Part shown: positions 36,901 through 49,828 of the stretch, one piece after another
Layout of the letters: every line of letters starts with the position of its first letter
How positions within the stretch are numbered: the first letter of the stretch is position 1
NCBI GenBank assembly: GCA_914767715.1
Contig: OU612074.1
Coordinates: forward strand, 17,534,062 to 17,594,061
DNA from: Membranipora membranacea
Lineage: Eukaryota > Bryozoa > Gymnolaemata > Cheilostomatida > Membraniporidae
Direction: 5' to 3'
DNA: 60,000 nucleotides
The notes under the pieces: generated by a model
Databases searched by the model: none
What the model saw: the letters and a program-made list of their open reading frames with translations, nothing else
What the model was told of the DNA's origin: nothing
Translations under genes and position numbers: made by a program

Positions 36901-39900
36901 ATGTAGGCAAATTGATTTCTCTCAAGTTAGAACCAGGATGTTTGAGACACAGCAAGGCATCTCCCAAACTCCCTGGTAGAACTAAGCATAATAAAACCCA
37001 TATTACCCATATTACCCAGTATGGAAATTACTCCTTGTTCCAACGTTCCATTTGATCTTAATTTTCAAGCTAAAACTTTTAGAAAATAAGAAAAGTCTTC
37101 GGCGTATCAATTATCAATTTCAAACTTTTAACTCTATTCCTAATCACAGCTGTAAAGGTGTCTAGCGGGTCGATTTTGTTTGAAGTTTAAACTTCTTGTT
37201 TATTGAAGCTGTCGGAAGAATTCTGATTGGTGGAAAACTACACAGTTTCTCTGATGACAAGCGTAGCCCAGGATCCCAACTCTGTGAGCACATGGACAGG
37301 CTTTTCCAGTTAACAGCTGCAGGGATGTTTCAACCTCCATGGAGTAATTTGATAGAAACCAAGCTATATAAACAGTGGCTGCAAGAGTATACAGAGAGCA
37401 AACTGTAAGTTCAACATAATATTGAAAAAATTTCCCACAATGCGATTCAAACATTGAGTTTAGGTAAATCTCAAAATATTGGGAATTCCCGAAAGTTGTA
37501 TTGTGGGATAGTCATGAACATGCCCTATTATGTGAATGAAAACTCTCCTTTATTTGCGCAAAAGGTTTTGCATTACTGATTTCTTTTTTTTTGTCCCACA
37601 AAGAGTTCATTAATTTGAGACCATGCAGACCAAGGACATCTCGTGTTTCCTAGTTTTTTTTGCAACTGAAATAAATTATACTAGGGTGCAGAATTAGCAC
37701 ATAATCGTGTAATACTCAGGTGTTTTCCATAGCGCTGCTTGCATACTCTTGCAGAGGTAAAAGTATCAATTGTCTGAGCTTGCCACGATCAAAATGTAGG
37801 CACATTCAATCACTCAAGCTACAAGAGGGTATAATATTATGAAACAAGTGATATAACAAAGCAACTATTGCACTATTGCACTAAAGGTTTTAAAAATGAC
37901 CCTGTCATCCAATATTTTTGCCAGGTTGGTTGAGGAGCTGATATCTAAATATGGTTTTCAGCAGCACGGATCAGACACTCCTCAGTCACCTCATACTTTC
38001 TTCTCAGAGCTTCTAGCCAAACAGGAGCTCAGTGTGCAAGAAGCCGTCGATTTCGCTGAAGAACTTTTCATCGCCGGAGTGGAATCGGTGAGTTGATGGG
38101 CGCAACTAGTTCCTCCATTGAAATGTTGAAAACAGGTAATGTCCTTGATATGGGTCCAGCAGACACTGGCAATAGTACAATTATATCTTTTTTCTTGAAT
38201 ATTCTTCATTGGATGCATATCAATCTTCGATAAATGTTTGTAAGCATAATATCCTTGTCTCAACTAACACCGGCAATGAGATGACATTCTTTATTTGCTT
38301 TCTTTTTCCAGACAGGAAATGCTCTAACCTTCCTGATATATCACTTAGCTAAGCACCCAGATGTCCAGTCAAGACTCTACATAGAGCTCAAGTCACACTG
38401 CCGTGCTGAGGGAGATACGCGAGGCCTACAGGATCTTACTAATCTGCCATACCTAAAGGCCTGTATGAAGGAATCAATGAGGTATAAGCCTAGGGATCAG
38501 AGATCAGAGATTTTAAACGATCCCCTAAAAAATTTATGAGGCAATTTTTTAAGATTCGCGGACTGCTTTTGGAGGTCAAAAGACAAATCCATAAATATAA
38601 TACATCATAACAATTAATAAATGATCTTTCCCCAAACACGTTGTGTCAAGATAAGTTTTCCCTACAATTATAGAGTTACTCTCTCACTTCTGGCAATAGT
38701 CGAAATAGAATTTACGAAAAGCAGGATAACTAAAGGTGGAAATGATCTAATTTGATAATGCAACCATTTCATACGTTCAGAATCATTTTCAAATCCTCCC
38801 TGATTTGATGGCACTTGCGGGATGAGTATATGGCCTTGCGAGTCATACAACAGGTCTATTATTTGTAAATATTGTATTTCCATAGATTGTCTCCTCCTGT
38901 GACCGGTACAGTTAGAGTGATTAACAGTGATCTAGTGATTGGAGCATACAAAGTGCCTAAAGGTGTAAGTCCTCTTTAATACAAAGTGCCTTAATGTGTA
39001 AGTTCTCTATAATACGAAGTACCTAAAGGTGTAAGTTATCTATAATACAAAGTGCCTAAAAGTGTAAGTTCTCTGTTAAATAATCAGCTTCAGCCTATCA
39101 ATGAAGAAAATAAAGTATTCGCACATTTTTGTATGACACTGGATCTGAACAACCCACCAACTCATGTTGTTTGTCAATGGAAATTGCCCCTTGAGAATGA
39201 AGGCCCACATTTTACTGCTCATGTCCTTTACCACACTGACTTAAAGATTTATAAAAGCTTATGGCAAGATTATGAAATTGTATCGCCATGGAAACCGAGC
39301 AAAATAGCAGAGCCTCCCCAAAAGTTGAGTTAGATTGATCTATGAGGCAGAGACTTTCAATCACTCATTTCAAAGAACTGGATATTTTTAGATTAAACAT
39401 ACGCAGGTAATGTATCTTTGATTGAACACTGTCAAAGTCTCTTACACACATCAGGGTTACAAATTTATGATTTTCCCTGTATATGTTGCAGACAATAGTG
39501 AACACAGGAAGTGACATCATATGTCATATGGCCGAGCACTTCATCGATCCACTCGAGTTCAAACCAGAGAGATGGCTCAGAAGTGCCAGGAGAGAAATTG
39601 CACCATTCTCATTCATACCGTTCGGTTTCGGACCTCGTATGTGTATCGGCAGAAGATTCGCTGAACAGGAGATAATGTTAGCTGTAGCTGTGGTGAGTTT
39701 GGTTACACCATGAGAGTCACCTCTTGAAGATATTAATGTCAAATTAAACTAATTCAAATCTATTACTTGGTCGTGGCTACACTAAAACTGCCCAACCCCA
39801 TGAAATATAATGACTATATGTTATAGGTAATATTTTTCATGTCTCAATCAGACAATTTCAAATATATCCCTGATCTGGGTCATTTTTAAATAATTTGGGA

Positions 39901-40268
39901 TACAGCAGTGAAATCACAATGAAAAATATAGCTGTTAAGTTATACCTTTTTGACAGTCTTGGTCTTGTAGCTGCCTGTATTGCAGACTGCCATTCCTTAG
40001 CGTTCAGATCAGTTTTTCTCTCTGAAATCTTACTGTCACGCTATGAGTGTTGAGTTGTCCTTTCATAATTGGAAAGCAGACAACTCTGCTGATGAAAAAC
40101 TCGTATAACTCATCTCATATAACTTCTTCATCTTTGTTTCAGTTGATGATGAGGTGCCAAGTGGAACTGGTTGATCCCTCTCTCAAACTAGACAGAGTAT
40201 CCAAAGTATTCTACAGCCCTGACAAGCTAGTATCAGTGTGTCTAACAGAACGAGACAGTTCAATTTAA
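33980..40268 (+). CDS. Mitochondrial-type cytochrome P450 (locus IV, intact)
   Basis: Exons: 33980-34081, 34292-34382, 35523-35623, 35998-36122, 36563-36756, 37209-37404, 37925-38087, 38312-38481, 38886-38964, 39492-39692, 40143-40268. They join in frame to 515 residues, all GT-AG. Motifs: AGVEST (320-325), ESMR (378-381) inside LKACMKES, FKPERW (430-435), and FGFGPRMCIG with ligand Cys458, followed by RR. This predicts a mitochondrial haem monooxygenase fed by an adrenodoxin-type ferredoxin. The substrate is unknown. It is very close to II, but exon 7 carries a patch (GDTRGLQD) like locus V (GDTRDLQD) rather than II (GDMSSLQD). The leader in exon 1a (MYASQKSALLCAAI) reads in a different frame from that of II because of one base. 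The alternative start is ATG 34310 in exon 1b. Intron 1b holds a hAT-like MITE. The intronic tRNA-Gly of its sisters is deleted. Confidence 0.85.
34671..35100. mobile_element. hAT-like MITE with tRNA-like body, 8-bp target duplication
   Basis: The empty site in P450 II (near 13550) reads CCACTTAC. Here a 414-base insert (34679-35092) lies between two CCACTTAC copies (34671-34678 and 35093-35100). Its ends CAGTGGCGTATATT and the inverted CAGGGGCGTATATT match at 13 of 14 bases. An 8-bp duplication with CAG termini is the hallmark of hAT elements. No transposase is encoded. Inside are a tRNA-like segment (about 34716-34806) and a GC-rich cluster of hairpins (about 34963-35036), including GGGCGCTTAAGCGCCC. 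Confidence 0.85.
34716..34806 (+). pseudogene. tRNA-like sequence inside the hAT-like MITE
   Basis: TAGCTCAGTGTGTAGAGC is a good D-arm/A box, and GTGGGTTCGAATCCCAT a good T-arm/B box, placed at a tRNA-like distance if a small insertion in the anticodon arm is allowed. The acceptor strands pair poorly, and the anticodon region (CCTAATAATAAC) cannot be assigned safely. It is probably a tRNA-derived module that travels with the transposon. Confidence 0.55.
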
Positions 40269-41830
40269 CTACTTACAAAAGAAAAGAAAAAAATTATCAC
40301 TATCTTGAAAATCGGTTTTTTGGTAACTTAGCAAGATCAATAAAAGTAATCAAACTACATCCCAAGAACCTCGAAAAAGTTGCAAAAAATTAACGCAAAT
40401 TAAATCACTTCAAGTTCATCAAATCATCTAACCCAGCAACTAATATATATTCTTGAGAAAGGTTCGGACAAAGAGGAAAGGAATAGAATTCAAATGCTTG
40501 TCTAGATATGCAAATATTTCAGTTTGACAAAAAGGTAAAATGTAACCAAGAACTCATGAGTTGTATGATCCACACGAGACCCTATTCCTTTCTTTCTACT
40601 CAGCTCTAAGCTCAACTTTCACTCAGGCCCTATACACATGGTAGATCTCCCCTCCAGCTATCGATATTCATACACAGCAGTGGGAGTAAATAAGACTATA
40701 TACTCCTGCCTTTCTTGCTGTTTTGACTGGATTGAGCTGACCTAAAGAGGGACGCAAGGTGCCCTAATCCTCATACTGAGAATGTGATACATCCTAGAAA
40801 ACCAGAATGCATCCTAGAGGTAAGGCGATAAGAGACCTCCTGAACTGTGTGTGCAGCAAGCTGTTAAAACTGAAACTGGCACTAGTCAGCCATTGGCAGT
40901 GACACTTCGATCTTAGCCAATGGGCATTTCTATCCAACTCACAATCCAATCTTCACTATAAGTTACACAGCCGCCACACTTATATCCTGCATGTCAAGGT
41001 ATTAATCCCCCTAGCTACTGATACTTATACACAGCAACAGGATTGAATAACCAGGTACAATGAGCTTCCAGGATTATCGATTGGCTTTTTCACAAAGGTG
41101 AAAGGAGATTTTCAGTTCTCAGGTCTGATCCGGTGTCAGAATTATGTGGTGGTTTTGAGAGATTATGGTTGTATTTTGCATTTGCTTTGTATTTGATTAA
41201 TATGTGTAATTATTTATTGCCATGGAAACAAAGAGGAAATAGCTGAGCCTGGCCTGCCAGCCAATCTGGTTTGGGGTGCACATCAAGCATTGATGGTTCA
41301 ATGGTGTAATTGGCGGCAGGATAAACATATCGGTGAGTGCCGGAAAAGGGGATTAGAACACAGAAAAAGCAGCGGGGCAGAGAAGAAGGAATTTCTCCCA
41401 ATTTCATTCAAAAGTATAGCATCTCTCTGCGCTCTACCACGCGGGATTGCTCGAGTTACAAATCCCAGTCAATTCAACATCTCAGTGACTTAAATCAAAA
41501 TATGCCTGTGGGTGATTATCTCCTTCTGACTTTTATAAATGCTACAATATCTGCTGGCGATTATGGCCTGGGTAAGATTTCAGGTACATCCGATACCTCT
41601 AGAAGCCGTGTTATAGCTACTTTTTAGGTTATCAATGTCCTTGTAAAAAAGTTATCCTAAAAGAAGGTTTTATTACTGAACATTTACTTCTAAGGGAGCG
41701 TTGGTGTTTATTTGACTTTTGCACCAGGCGAAGAATATGCTTTGATGCTTTACTTTTGAATAATTTTTTATGTGTAAATTTGTGAAATAGGTAATGTCTT
41801 CTACTTTTTAGGGTGGGTAAGTTTAAGAGT
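40269..41830. other. Spacer downstream of P450 IV
   Basis: Collinear with 19052-20510. Apart from the interrupted tRNA-Gly relic at 41287-41472, no gene is visible. The small open frames at 41290-41627 cover that relic. Confidence 0.5.
41287..41472 (+). pseudogene. tRNA-Gly relic interrupted by about 120 bases
   Basis: The 5' half GCATTGATGGTTCAATGGTG resembles the intronic tRNA-Gly. A 3' half with CCACGCGGGA and a T-arm-like AGTTACAAATCCC ending in CAGTCAAT appears about 120 bases later. The break falls near the anticodon stem. The copy after P450 II keeps only the 3' half. Confidence 0.45.
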
Positions 41831-41903
41831 GATCTACTGAACTACTAGACAGGATTCTATCAGACTTGACAGGCGGGGATACTCACCACTATACTATCAC
41901 GGA
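41831..41903 (-). pseudogene. tRNA-Asp relic lacking its T-arm
   Basis: Paralogue of 20511-20607, with part of the intron, the 5' anticodon stem, D-arm and 5' acceptor strand. The intron has a further deletion. Confidence 0.75.
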
Positions 41904-42410
41904 TTGGCTGCTTATATCATAGTGATCAGTGAGATATTTTTAACAGGTTACTACCAATTAGAGTACCTGTAGTTTTAGCTTCATTTCACCCTGTGTATAT
42001 GAGTACCTTAAATGCTAAATGATAAATATTTTGCAGCTAAGAGATAATAATTAGCACAACTTGCAGAAAATTACATTAATCAGGGGATGGTGATGTTTAT
42101 GTGCAAGCCTACAGTATGCCAGAAACTTGCAGTATGTTACATTAGAGCAAATGTGTGAGAAGTTATCCTCTGACAAGAAGAGAAAAGATAACTACTTCAT
42201 ACATTAAGCTTTGTAAAGGTTGTTTCTGATCTCTAATGGTCTTTCATAGTCATTAGTTTCTCTGCGTCTGAGGGAGGAAAGAAGTTGAAGCAATTAATCA
42301 CCAACTTGTATCTGGAAACCTGAATTTAAGATTTTTAAAATGATCAGATCAAATAGGTAGTATAAGCTTTGCGTATGAATATGGTAAGGCAAACTGAGTT
42401 GAAAGGTGCA

Positions 42411-42485
42411 TGACCCCCCCGACGTGACTCGAACACGCAGCCTTCTGATCTGGAGTCAAATACGCTACCATTGCGCCACGGAATC
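42411..42485 (-). pseudogene. tRNA-Trp(CCA), probably decayed
   Basis: Anticodon CCA and T-arm are intact. Extra C bases in the acceptor 3' strand and changes in the D-stem (AAATACGC on the plus strand) break pairing. It is the paralogue of the CUA copy at 21111-21179. Confidence 0.65.
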
Positions 42486-42598
42486 TGTATATGCCACATG
42501 AACAGGCAAGATCCTGCAGATCCAAACTTACAGAATTGAAACCCTTGTTACAGTTTGAGCTGCCTGAATTTAGAAAAAAAACTTATCAAAAGCTAGCT

Positions 42599-42723
42599 CT
42601 CCGTGACGGGGAATCGAACCCCGGTCTCCCGCGAACAGCTGAACTACAAGACAGGATATCTTGTCGTTCAGATTTAATCTGTCTTGACAGGCGGGGGGAT
42701 ACTCACCACTATACTATCACGGA
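42599..42723 (-). pseudogene. tRNA-Asp(GUC) with intron, two extra bases before the anticodon stem
   Basis: The intron, T-arm and acceptor match the family. The run of G on the plus strand at about 42691-42698 is two bases longer than in the sister genes, which inserts two bases between D-arm and anticodon stem, and the intron has point changes. Function is doubtful. Confidence 0.6.
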
Positions 42724-43554
42724 TTTGCTGATGATTCCCAATTGGCAAGTGTTAATTTAAGCGAACCGAGAAATATAATTACGGGTTGTCAGGTATCCTT
42801 CTAGTTCGTTTAATTGCTACATTCTGGTGGTTTGTGGTAAACCTACGCAGGTAGTTCATATACAAACAATCATATTTTGTGGATGTGATTAATTATACAA
42901 AGGCTGAACGAGAAATCTTCACAGTCGGGAGTGGTAATGGTGGAAACAAATTACTGTTTGTCATAGTTGACTTTGACTTGCTCTGAGGTACCTTGAGAAG
43001 CTGTGTTTTATTTGGCGACTAGGTTTTCAAGTCATTAGTGCCGCTCTTCAACCTCTGACAGCTGTAACGCAGTGTGAATGACATTGTCTCAAGGCTGGAG
43101 CTGCAGTGGCTGATGACAGCCTCCTTATGCATGGTGCGTTAACCTGCATCCAATATGTTGTTCTACACACAGAAAATAATAATATGCCTAAGTTTATCAT
43201 CTGTTGATTTTGGGTTTTGTGATTATGTTGATATATTGCGACAAATCTGTTAGAGGCGGGGAGTTATTCTCTCACTGGCGCAAGAAAGATAAATACTGTA
43301 TTCATTACTATCTTTCCGTAAAGATTGACCTGTTTCTCATTTTAATTCCTCACAAGACTATATGAGTCTGAATGAGGAAAAAATCAATAAACTCCAGCTT
43401 TCCAACTCAACACTTATGATGGTAAATAACCACATCATTTAAATATTAAGAGCTATACATATTTGGATATGAACGGCGCAAAAGTGAAATGAAAGTTATT
43501 TGTCCCCGGCGTCACTCGAACGTGCAGCCTTCTGATCATGAGAGAGATACTTAT

Positions 43555-43735
43555 AGTAGTATAAAATAGCATTAATAATATGAAGTAAAATCAAATAGTA
43601 TTAATTAGAATCAAATAGAATTGCATAATCTTAAATAGAATCAAATAATATCCCATACTAATAAATAGAATCACATAGTGTCAAATAATATTAAATAGAA
43701 TCAAATAGATCAAGTGGAATAAAATTGAATTAAGT
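43555..43735. repeat. AT-rich array with 10-bp step (short copy)
   Basis: Same units as 22205-22700, but about 300 bases shorter, in the spacer between IV and V. Confidence 0.8.
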
Positions 43736-43958
43736 TTAATTTACATACATTTTCTATCTCCAGCTATTTGCCTTGTAAGCGAATCCATTGAAAACTAATC
43801 ATCTTGGTTGAATTTATCCATACAGTCACAATTTATTCATTACAAAGGGCATGGCGTCTCGCTATAGTAAGCTCGACATCTTTCATTGAAGGCTAACAAA
43901 GTATCAAACTTAATATGTTAGAGTAACATTGTGTTAGATATCCCCTGAAAATTGTCAG

Positions 43959-44086
43959 ACAATATTGAACACAGGAAGTGACATTTTATGCGCTGTTCTC
44001 TTTCATACCATAAGGTTTCATGCAGAGCTTGTATATGTATCGGCAGAAGTTTCGCTGAAAAGATATTTATGTTAGCTGAGCCGTGG
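43959..44086 (+). pseudogene. Orphan P450 exon 9 relic between IV and V
   Basis: Paralogue of 22931-23045. The same exon 9 start and haem-loop remnant (CIGRSFAEK-like) share the same internal deletion, with additional frameshifts. The relic predates the 21.5-kb duplication. Confidence 0.75.
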
Positions 44087-44513
44087 TTGAATCCTGGGGG
44101 TTATCATTTAGAGATTTATTTATATGCCAATTAGACCATTCAATAATGATATCAGTGTCTCTTCTGGCCTCACAAAACCATTCATAACTCTACCGCTGGC
44201 AAAAACAAAACATATTTTCTAATGATGTTAATCTCGCTGATGCAAATGAGAGACTGCTATATATCAATGCAATATTTACAAGTTAATTTCTTTCTATCTA
44301 TATTTTGGAGGTGAAAGCAGGTGAATAACTGACCCGAGTCTGGCTCTTCTCAGGTTGTAGGAGGGCGGGTGGAGAATTCTTGTCCATTAGCTCAGAAATA
44401 TCTATAATGATGCTTAACAAAGGTAATATTACAGCCATAGTAATGGTTGGGCTTTCGGTTTGCCCGCTGACGCCTTGCCGCTCGAAAATCGTAGCCCTGT
44501 GGGTGCTATACAA

Positions 44514-44584
44514 GCATCGGTGGTTCAGTGGTAGAATTCTCGCCTGCCACGCGGGAGGCCCGGGTTCAATTCCCGGCCGATGCA
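44514..44584 (+). tRNA. tRNA-Gly(GCC) upstream of P450 V
   Basis: Perfect 71-nt cloverleaf: acceptor GCATCGG/CCGATGC, A box GGTTCAGTGGTAG, anticodon GCC in stem CTCGC/GCGGG, and B box GGGTTCAATTCCC. It is the cleanest copy of the upstream tRNA-Gly and is probably active. Confidence 0.9.
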
Positions 44585-46119
44585 ATTTTTGTGGAGTAAT
44601 CCTCTCGCAAAATTAAAATCTGGTAGCTGCAGATGTATTCATTCTGTACAGATTAGCAGAAGAGCAACCAGTTATGACCAAATCAAACAATTTAATGTCG
44701 ATGAATTCTTATCGAAGTCAATATCTTATTCTATGTCTGGATATGTTGGCTCTGTGAAGCTTTAACCACAACCCGGCAGCCCAGGACATTCAGTTTTACT
44801 CAACCCAGGCTCTCAACTTTTACTGTTTTGGGCCAGAATATTAACTTTTTATGTTGTTGGAATTAACTTATAGAATATATAACTCATAGAATTGGTCTGA
44901 AGGCTGCTCAACATTATTTGGATTGGTAAGTTCTTTTCTTCATTTCTAAAATCAGTCTAGCTTGTAGAGTAGTGTTGATCTCGTGAACCTATGCCGTAGA
45001 AAAATTAAAATCCTTTCACTTTTCTTATATTGGGCTTTGTCTGGGAACACTGTCAACTGGACTTCGTACTGGGAATACCGACTATTCTAAATACATATCA
45101 TGAGGATATATTAAAAATTTATCATGCTGTGAAATAGAGAGCTTGCTGTTAGCTGCTGACATTTGCTGACAGTATGCCAGTTGGAAATCTGCCTTCCTGT
45201 GTTCTGTAGTAACTTGTGTGCATTCCATTGCTGGCTCATATCCTGTTACAACATGCTATAGCAATCTGGTGAGTGTCAACTGTCTTTTCTATTCTCAAAT
45301 CTCTATTTGAATTGTTTTCAAGAGTACCTTGATTGTTTTTTGCCTTGCATTTTAAAAAAAGAATTGGAAACTAGGGAAAAACTCCCTTTTTTCACTAATA
45401 ATCTATGTGTTACAGCTTGAAAAATAAAGACGGAGCTTTAAAGCAGTTTTTCACACCAAGGCTGAAATTTCTTTTCATTTTTTTAGATTAAAGCAAATAA
45501 ATACGGCTTCAAAGAAGATCAAGGCTATCCCAAAGATCAGCGGTATTTCTATACTACGAAGCATGCTCGGCTTTGGTAAGTTATTCTGTGATCCTCACAG
45601 TTATTTTCAGGATGGAAGTTTCAAAAAGATGTTAACCAAAATAGGCGAACAGCATAATTTCTCGGATACCAAAATCATTGACAATCAATGTGACAATCAG
45701 AGACATGGCTATGGGGATCGTACACAAATTACCATCCACATCTGTCCACTATTTGCCAGTTGAGATGATCCGAATGTGTTGCGGTATTGAATCAGATAGT
45801 TGTCATGTAAATTAACTGAAAAGATGAAGTTGCTATGGCAAAATCACCACACATACATATTCACTGCACACCATGAAAACTTGAATCATGCCCAGTTATA
45901 AAGAAAATTGTCCTGTTACTTGCCAAAAATCAGCTTCAATCAACACAACACATTTCCAGGAAATTAAATGAAAAACAAGATGGCAAACGTTATTCATTTG
46001 CGTTATGATCACTTACAAAACAACGCAGAAACTCTCTTTTTATACACATTGCAAGTGATCTGGGGAGCGTTTTGTAAAACACTCCCCTGGGAGTAGAAAT
46101 GTATGTCTATCCCTAATAT

Positions 46120-46437
46120 TATTATCTAGTAAGATAATTCGCAAAAGTTTACGTCCCTCCATCTCACACATCTCACACGGACCACACCGAATTCCAAGAA
46201 GATATACACACTTACTGAAATCTCCATTAGACAACTTAAACCACAAAATAGCAACAAACTTTAACATTTCACCCTCTACATTGAGAACCACTCTTACTTT
46301 AAATATGTTTAGGGAAAGGCTAGTGCAACATTTTTTTGGCATACTCTTATTTTTTGTTGAATCTTTGTTTGTATCATTTTTATTTTTTGCCATATATGTC
46401 ACACCATGATAAACATTAGTAATAATGAATTGTTAGC
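46120..46437. other. Unrecognised sequence replacing the 5' part of exon 2 in locus V
   Basis: Where the other copies have the GDKPYLRIHKQKE half of exon 2, locus V has about 300 bases with no match elsewhere in the window. A minus-strand open frame of 120 codons (46040-46402) crosses it, with no domain I recognise. It may be a transposon fragment or a deletion junction. Confidence 0.4.
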
Positions 46438-48215
46438 TAGGCTTAATAATCAGATTCCCAGGGAAGCCTGGTTTAGTTGAGGTGAGTTTTGTAACACCGT
46501 ACTTCAATAGTTAATATCATGTTTAATGAGGAAACAATTAATATCATAAAGTAATCATGCCTTTGATTTTGAAATAGAAGGTGCAAAAGTAACTGGTCCA
46601 AAATGAATTTATTTTTTGTTTTCTTCTATTGAATGATATATTAATTAGGAAAGTAATCTGTTAATCCACACATCTGCAAGGAAAAGCTACTATATACAAG
46701 CTCTGGAGTTGTCTGCCACTACTGTATGCGAGGACAACCCGCACAGTTCACATGAAAGCTGTAAATAAAATTTCTAAAAGTTAAATTACTGTATTGCCAT
46801 TGAAATCCACTTTGTTATTTAAAAAATAAATTGAATAATAGATTTATTATTCAGATTTACAACCCACAGTATAATAGTACACTATTGGGGGCGGATGATA
46901 AGTGGCCCCGGAGACCCGTACTGCCTTTAATATCTCAGGCTATAAAAAGAGGAGCACTCAAACCAAGTATAAGTCATGTGTAGGTTTTACCCGTTACTCC
47001 TTGGTTTTACTTACTGGTAATATCTGCTACTCAAATATAAGGGTAATCGGTGATTATACCAATTCCATTCCATTCTTTCAAAAACAAGAATATTGAATAC
47101 ATGAATATAGTTTGCGGTTGAAACATAATATCAAAATAGAATAAAAGGACAATAACCTCGGAATTAATCCTGAAAAGGTGTGCATTTTCTGCTAAAGTGC
47201 CTCTCCCGGGCTTTGTTATTGCAAAAGTGCGCAATGGAGATAATAACTGAAAACTGGAAATGAGGATGATGTGGGACCACTTGATGTCAGGCAGTACCAG
47301 TGCAATTACACCATCTTAAATTGGCAAAATGATGAATTAGAGGAACATAAGGGCTTGCGCCACTGAGTTATAACCCATATCAGGAGCTTACATGAAGAAA
47401 AATGTGAAGCTGACACATGTTTATCAAATATATAATTCCACATATTTCTTTTTGTTGGCATAACTTAAGAAATGGTGCCGAGTGGGCTGAGATCAGAGGT
47501 AAGATGCAGAAGATTTTCTTGAAGCCAGGAGCTGCCTCACAGTTCTACAAGGCTCAGCTCTCTGTATGTGAGGATTTTGTGTCAGCCTTACTCCGACAGC
47601 AGGAGTAGCAGACTGGCAGCGTGACCGATCTGAGAATGTGGACTTGTAGTTCACCTGTATCTTGGAGACATTATATGTAATTTGGTCCTACATTAGATTG
47701 AGACCATAAACTAAAAGTTTTCCAGTTTTGCAACTGAATTAAATTTTACTAGGGCACAGAATTACCAGAATATCGGTGAATTCTTAGATGTCTTCCTCCT
47801 CGCTCCTGGCATACTTTTGTGAAGGTAGCTTTGTGAATTGTTTAGGCTGGCCACGAATCCATTGTAGACACTTTAGGTTTGAAAATTAACACTGTCATCC
47901 TATTTTCTAGATTAGTTGAGGAGCCGGTTTTCTTAAGTATGGTTTCCAGCAGCATAAATCAGACTCTTCCCACTCACCTCATACTTTCTTCTCAGAGCTA
48001 CTAGCTAAACAGGAGCTCAGTGTACAAGGAGCCATCGATTTCGCAGAAGAACTTTTCATAGTTGGTGTAGAATCAGTGAGTTCAGACTTTCTCTAAACTT
48101 CATGTTGCAGTTAATCCATTTATATTGTTCCTCCATGAAATCAAAGCAGAGCTGTCGGACGGAAGCCAAAGATAATCATAAACATATAATGTTATATCAT
48201 TTAAATTATTATATA

Positions 48216-48257
<42 letters not shown>
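48216..48257. repeat. TTGA microsatellite
   Basis: About ten uninterrupted TTGA units in intron 6 of locus V, just before the 280-base tandem duplication. Confidence 0.9.
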
Positions 48258-48267
48258 GTTATAGAAT

Positions 48268-48827
48268 GCATGGGGCAATTACTAGATACCACCATAAAGT
48301 AGTAGCCTATTTTGTTTTTGTGGCGAATCTGCATCCGCTTAACTCAAATTGTTATTCACGTCTAAGCCACCTGTATGCTTTTGGCGAAGTTAGGAATGTT
48401 GTGGGTGCAGGGAATGGATGTGCCCTATAAGTGATGGGAGTATTTGAATTGGTGATAACGTGCCTCACCCAATTCACACTACTCTTGAGATAACAATCTT
48501 TACTTGCTACTATATTTTTTTCAGACAGGAAATGCTCTAACTTTCCTGCATGGGGCAGTTACTAGATACCACCATAAAGTAGTAGCCTACTTTGTATTTG
48601 TGGCGAATCTGCATCCGCTTAACTCCAATTGTTATTCACGTCTAAGCCACCTGTATGCTTTTGGCAAAGTTAGGAATGTTGTGGGTGCAGGGAATGGATG
48701 TGCCCTATAAGTGATGGGAGTATTTGAATTGGTGATAACTTGCCTCACCCAATTCACACTACTCTTGATATAACAATCTTTACTTGCTTCTATATTATTT
48801 TCAGACTGGAAATGCTCTAACCTTCCT
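48268..48827. repeat. 280-bp tandem duplication across the exon 7 acceptor in locus V
   Basis: Units at 48268-48547 and 48548-48827 are near-identical. Each carries the polypyrimidine tract, CAG acceptor and first ~20 bases of exon 7, so exon 7 now has a decoy acceptor (48525) 280 bases before the full exon (48805). Confidence 0.85.
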
Positions 48828-49828
48828 GATCTATCACTTAGCTAAGCACCCAGATGTCCAGTCCAGACTGTACACAGAGCTCAAGTCAAACTGTAGTGCT
48901 GAGGGAGATACGCGAGACCTACAGGATTTTACTAATCTACCATACCTAAAGGCCTGTATGAAGGAATCAATGAGGTATAAGCCTAGAGATCAGAGAAGCA
49001 ATGAGTTGTTTTTGAACGATCCCCTCCCCAATCCATGAGGCATTCTTTTATGATTCTCGGACTACTTTTAGAGGTCAAGCTTATTCCTTTTAAGGATCAA
49101 GTTATAACTATTGATAAAATGATTCTACCACAAATTCTTTGTGTCCAGATCAATTTGCCCTACATTTAGAGTAGCTCTCCCTCTACTGGCCATGGTTGAA
49201 ATAAAATTGCTGAAAACAGGGTTACGAAAGACAGGTGAAAATGATCTAATTTGAAAATGTGTTCATACAATCAAAATTAAAATCCTTCCTAATTTAATGT
49301 CACTTGCAGGATAAGTGTACGAAATTGTGTGTCATAATATGGGTCCGTAATTAATGTATTTTTGTAGGTTATCTCCCCCTGTGACTGGTACAGTTAGAGT
49401 GACTAACAGTGATCTAGTGATCGGAGAATACAAACTGCCTAAAGATGTAAGTTACATGTTTCCTGCTTCAGTAAATCAATGAATAGTGATGAAGACAATA
49501 AAGTATTGAACATTTGTGTATGACCCTTGATACAAACCACCCATCAAGTTATTTGTCAATGGTAATTGCTTCTTGATAATAAAGGAGCTCACAACACGTT
49601 CAAGCCCATTATATGGTCTCTAACAGTTACTAATAGCTATCTCCTGACCACCCAACACCCTTTGAAGGCTAACAAGAAGTTAAGCTGCTTGGATGCATGG
49701 AATATTCCAAAGAGACTTAAAAAGGATTATTTACGTAACATATGTAATTACATTGCCATGGAAACCGAGCGAAAATAGCAGAGCTTGGCCCCTGCAGCCG
49801 ATCTGACCTGGATGATGGTGCTTATCAA

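Noticed and set aside
46040-46402. 120-codon open frame on the minus strand in locus V
   Set aside because: No recognisable domain, and it spans the junction between the P450 intron and the unassigned segment.
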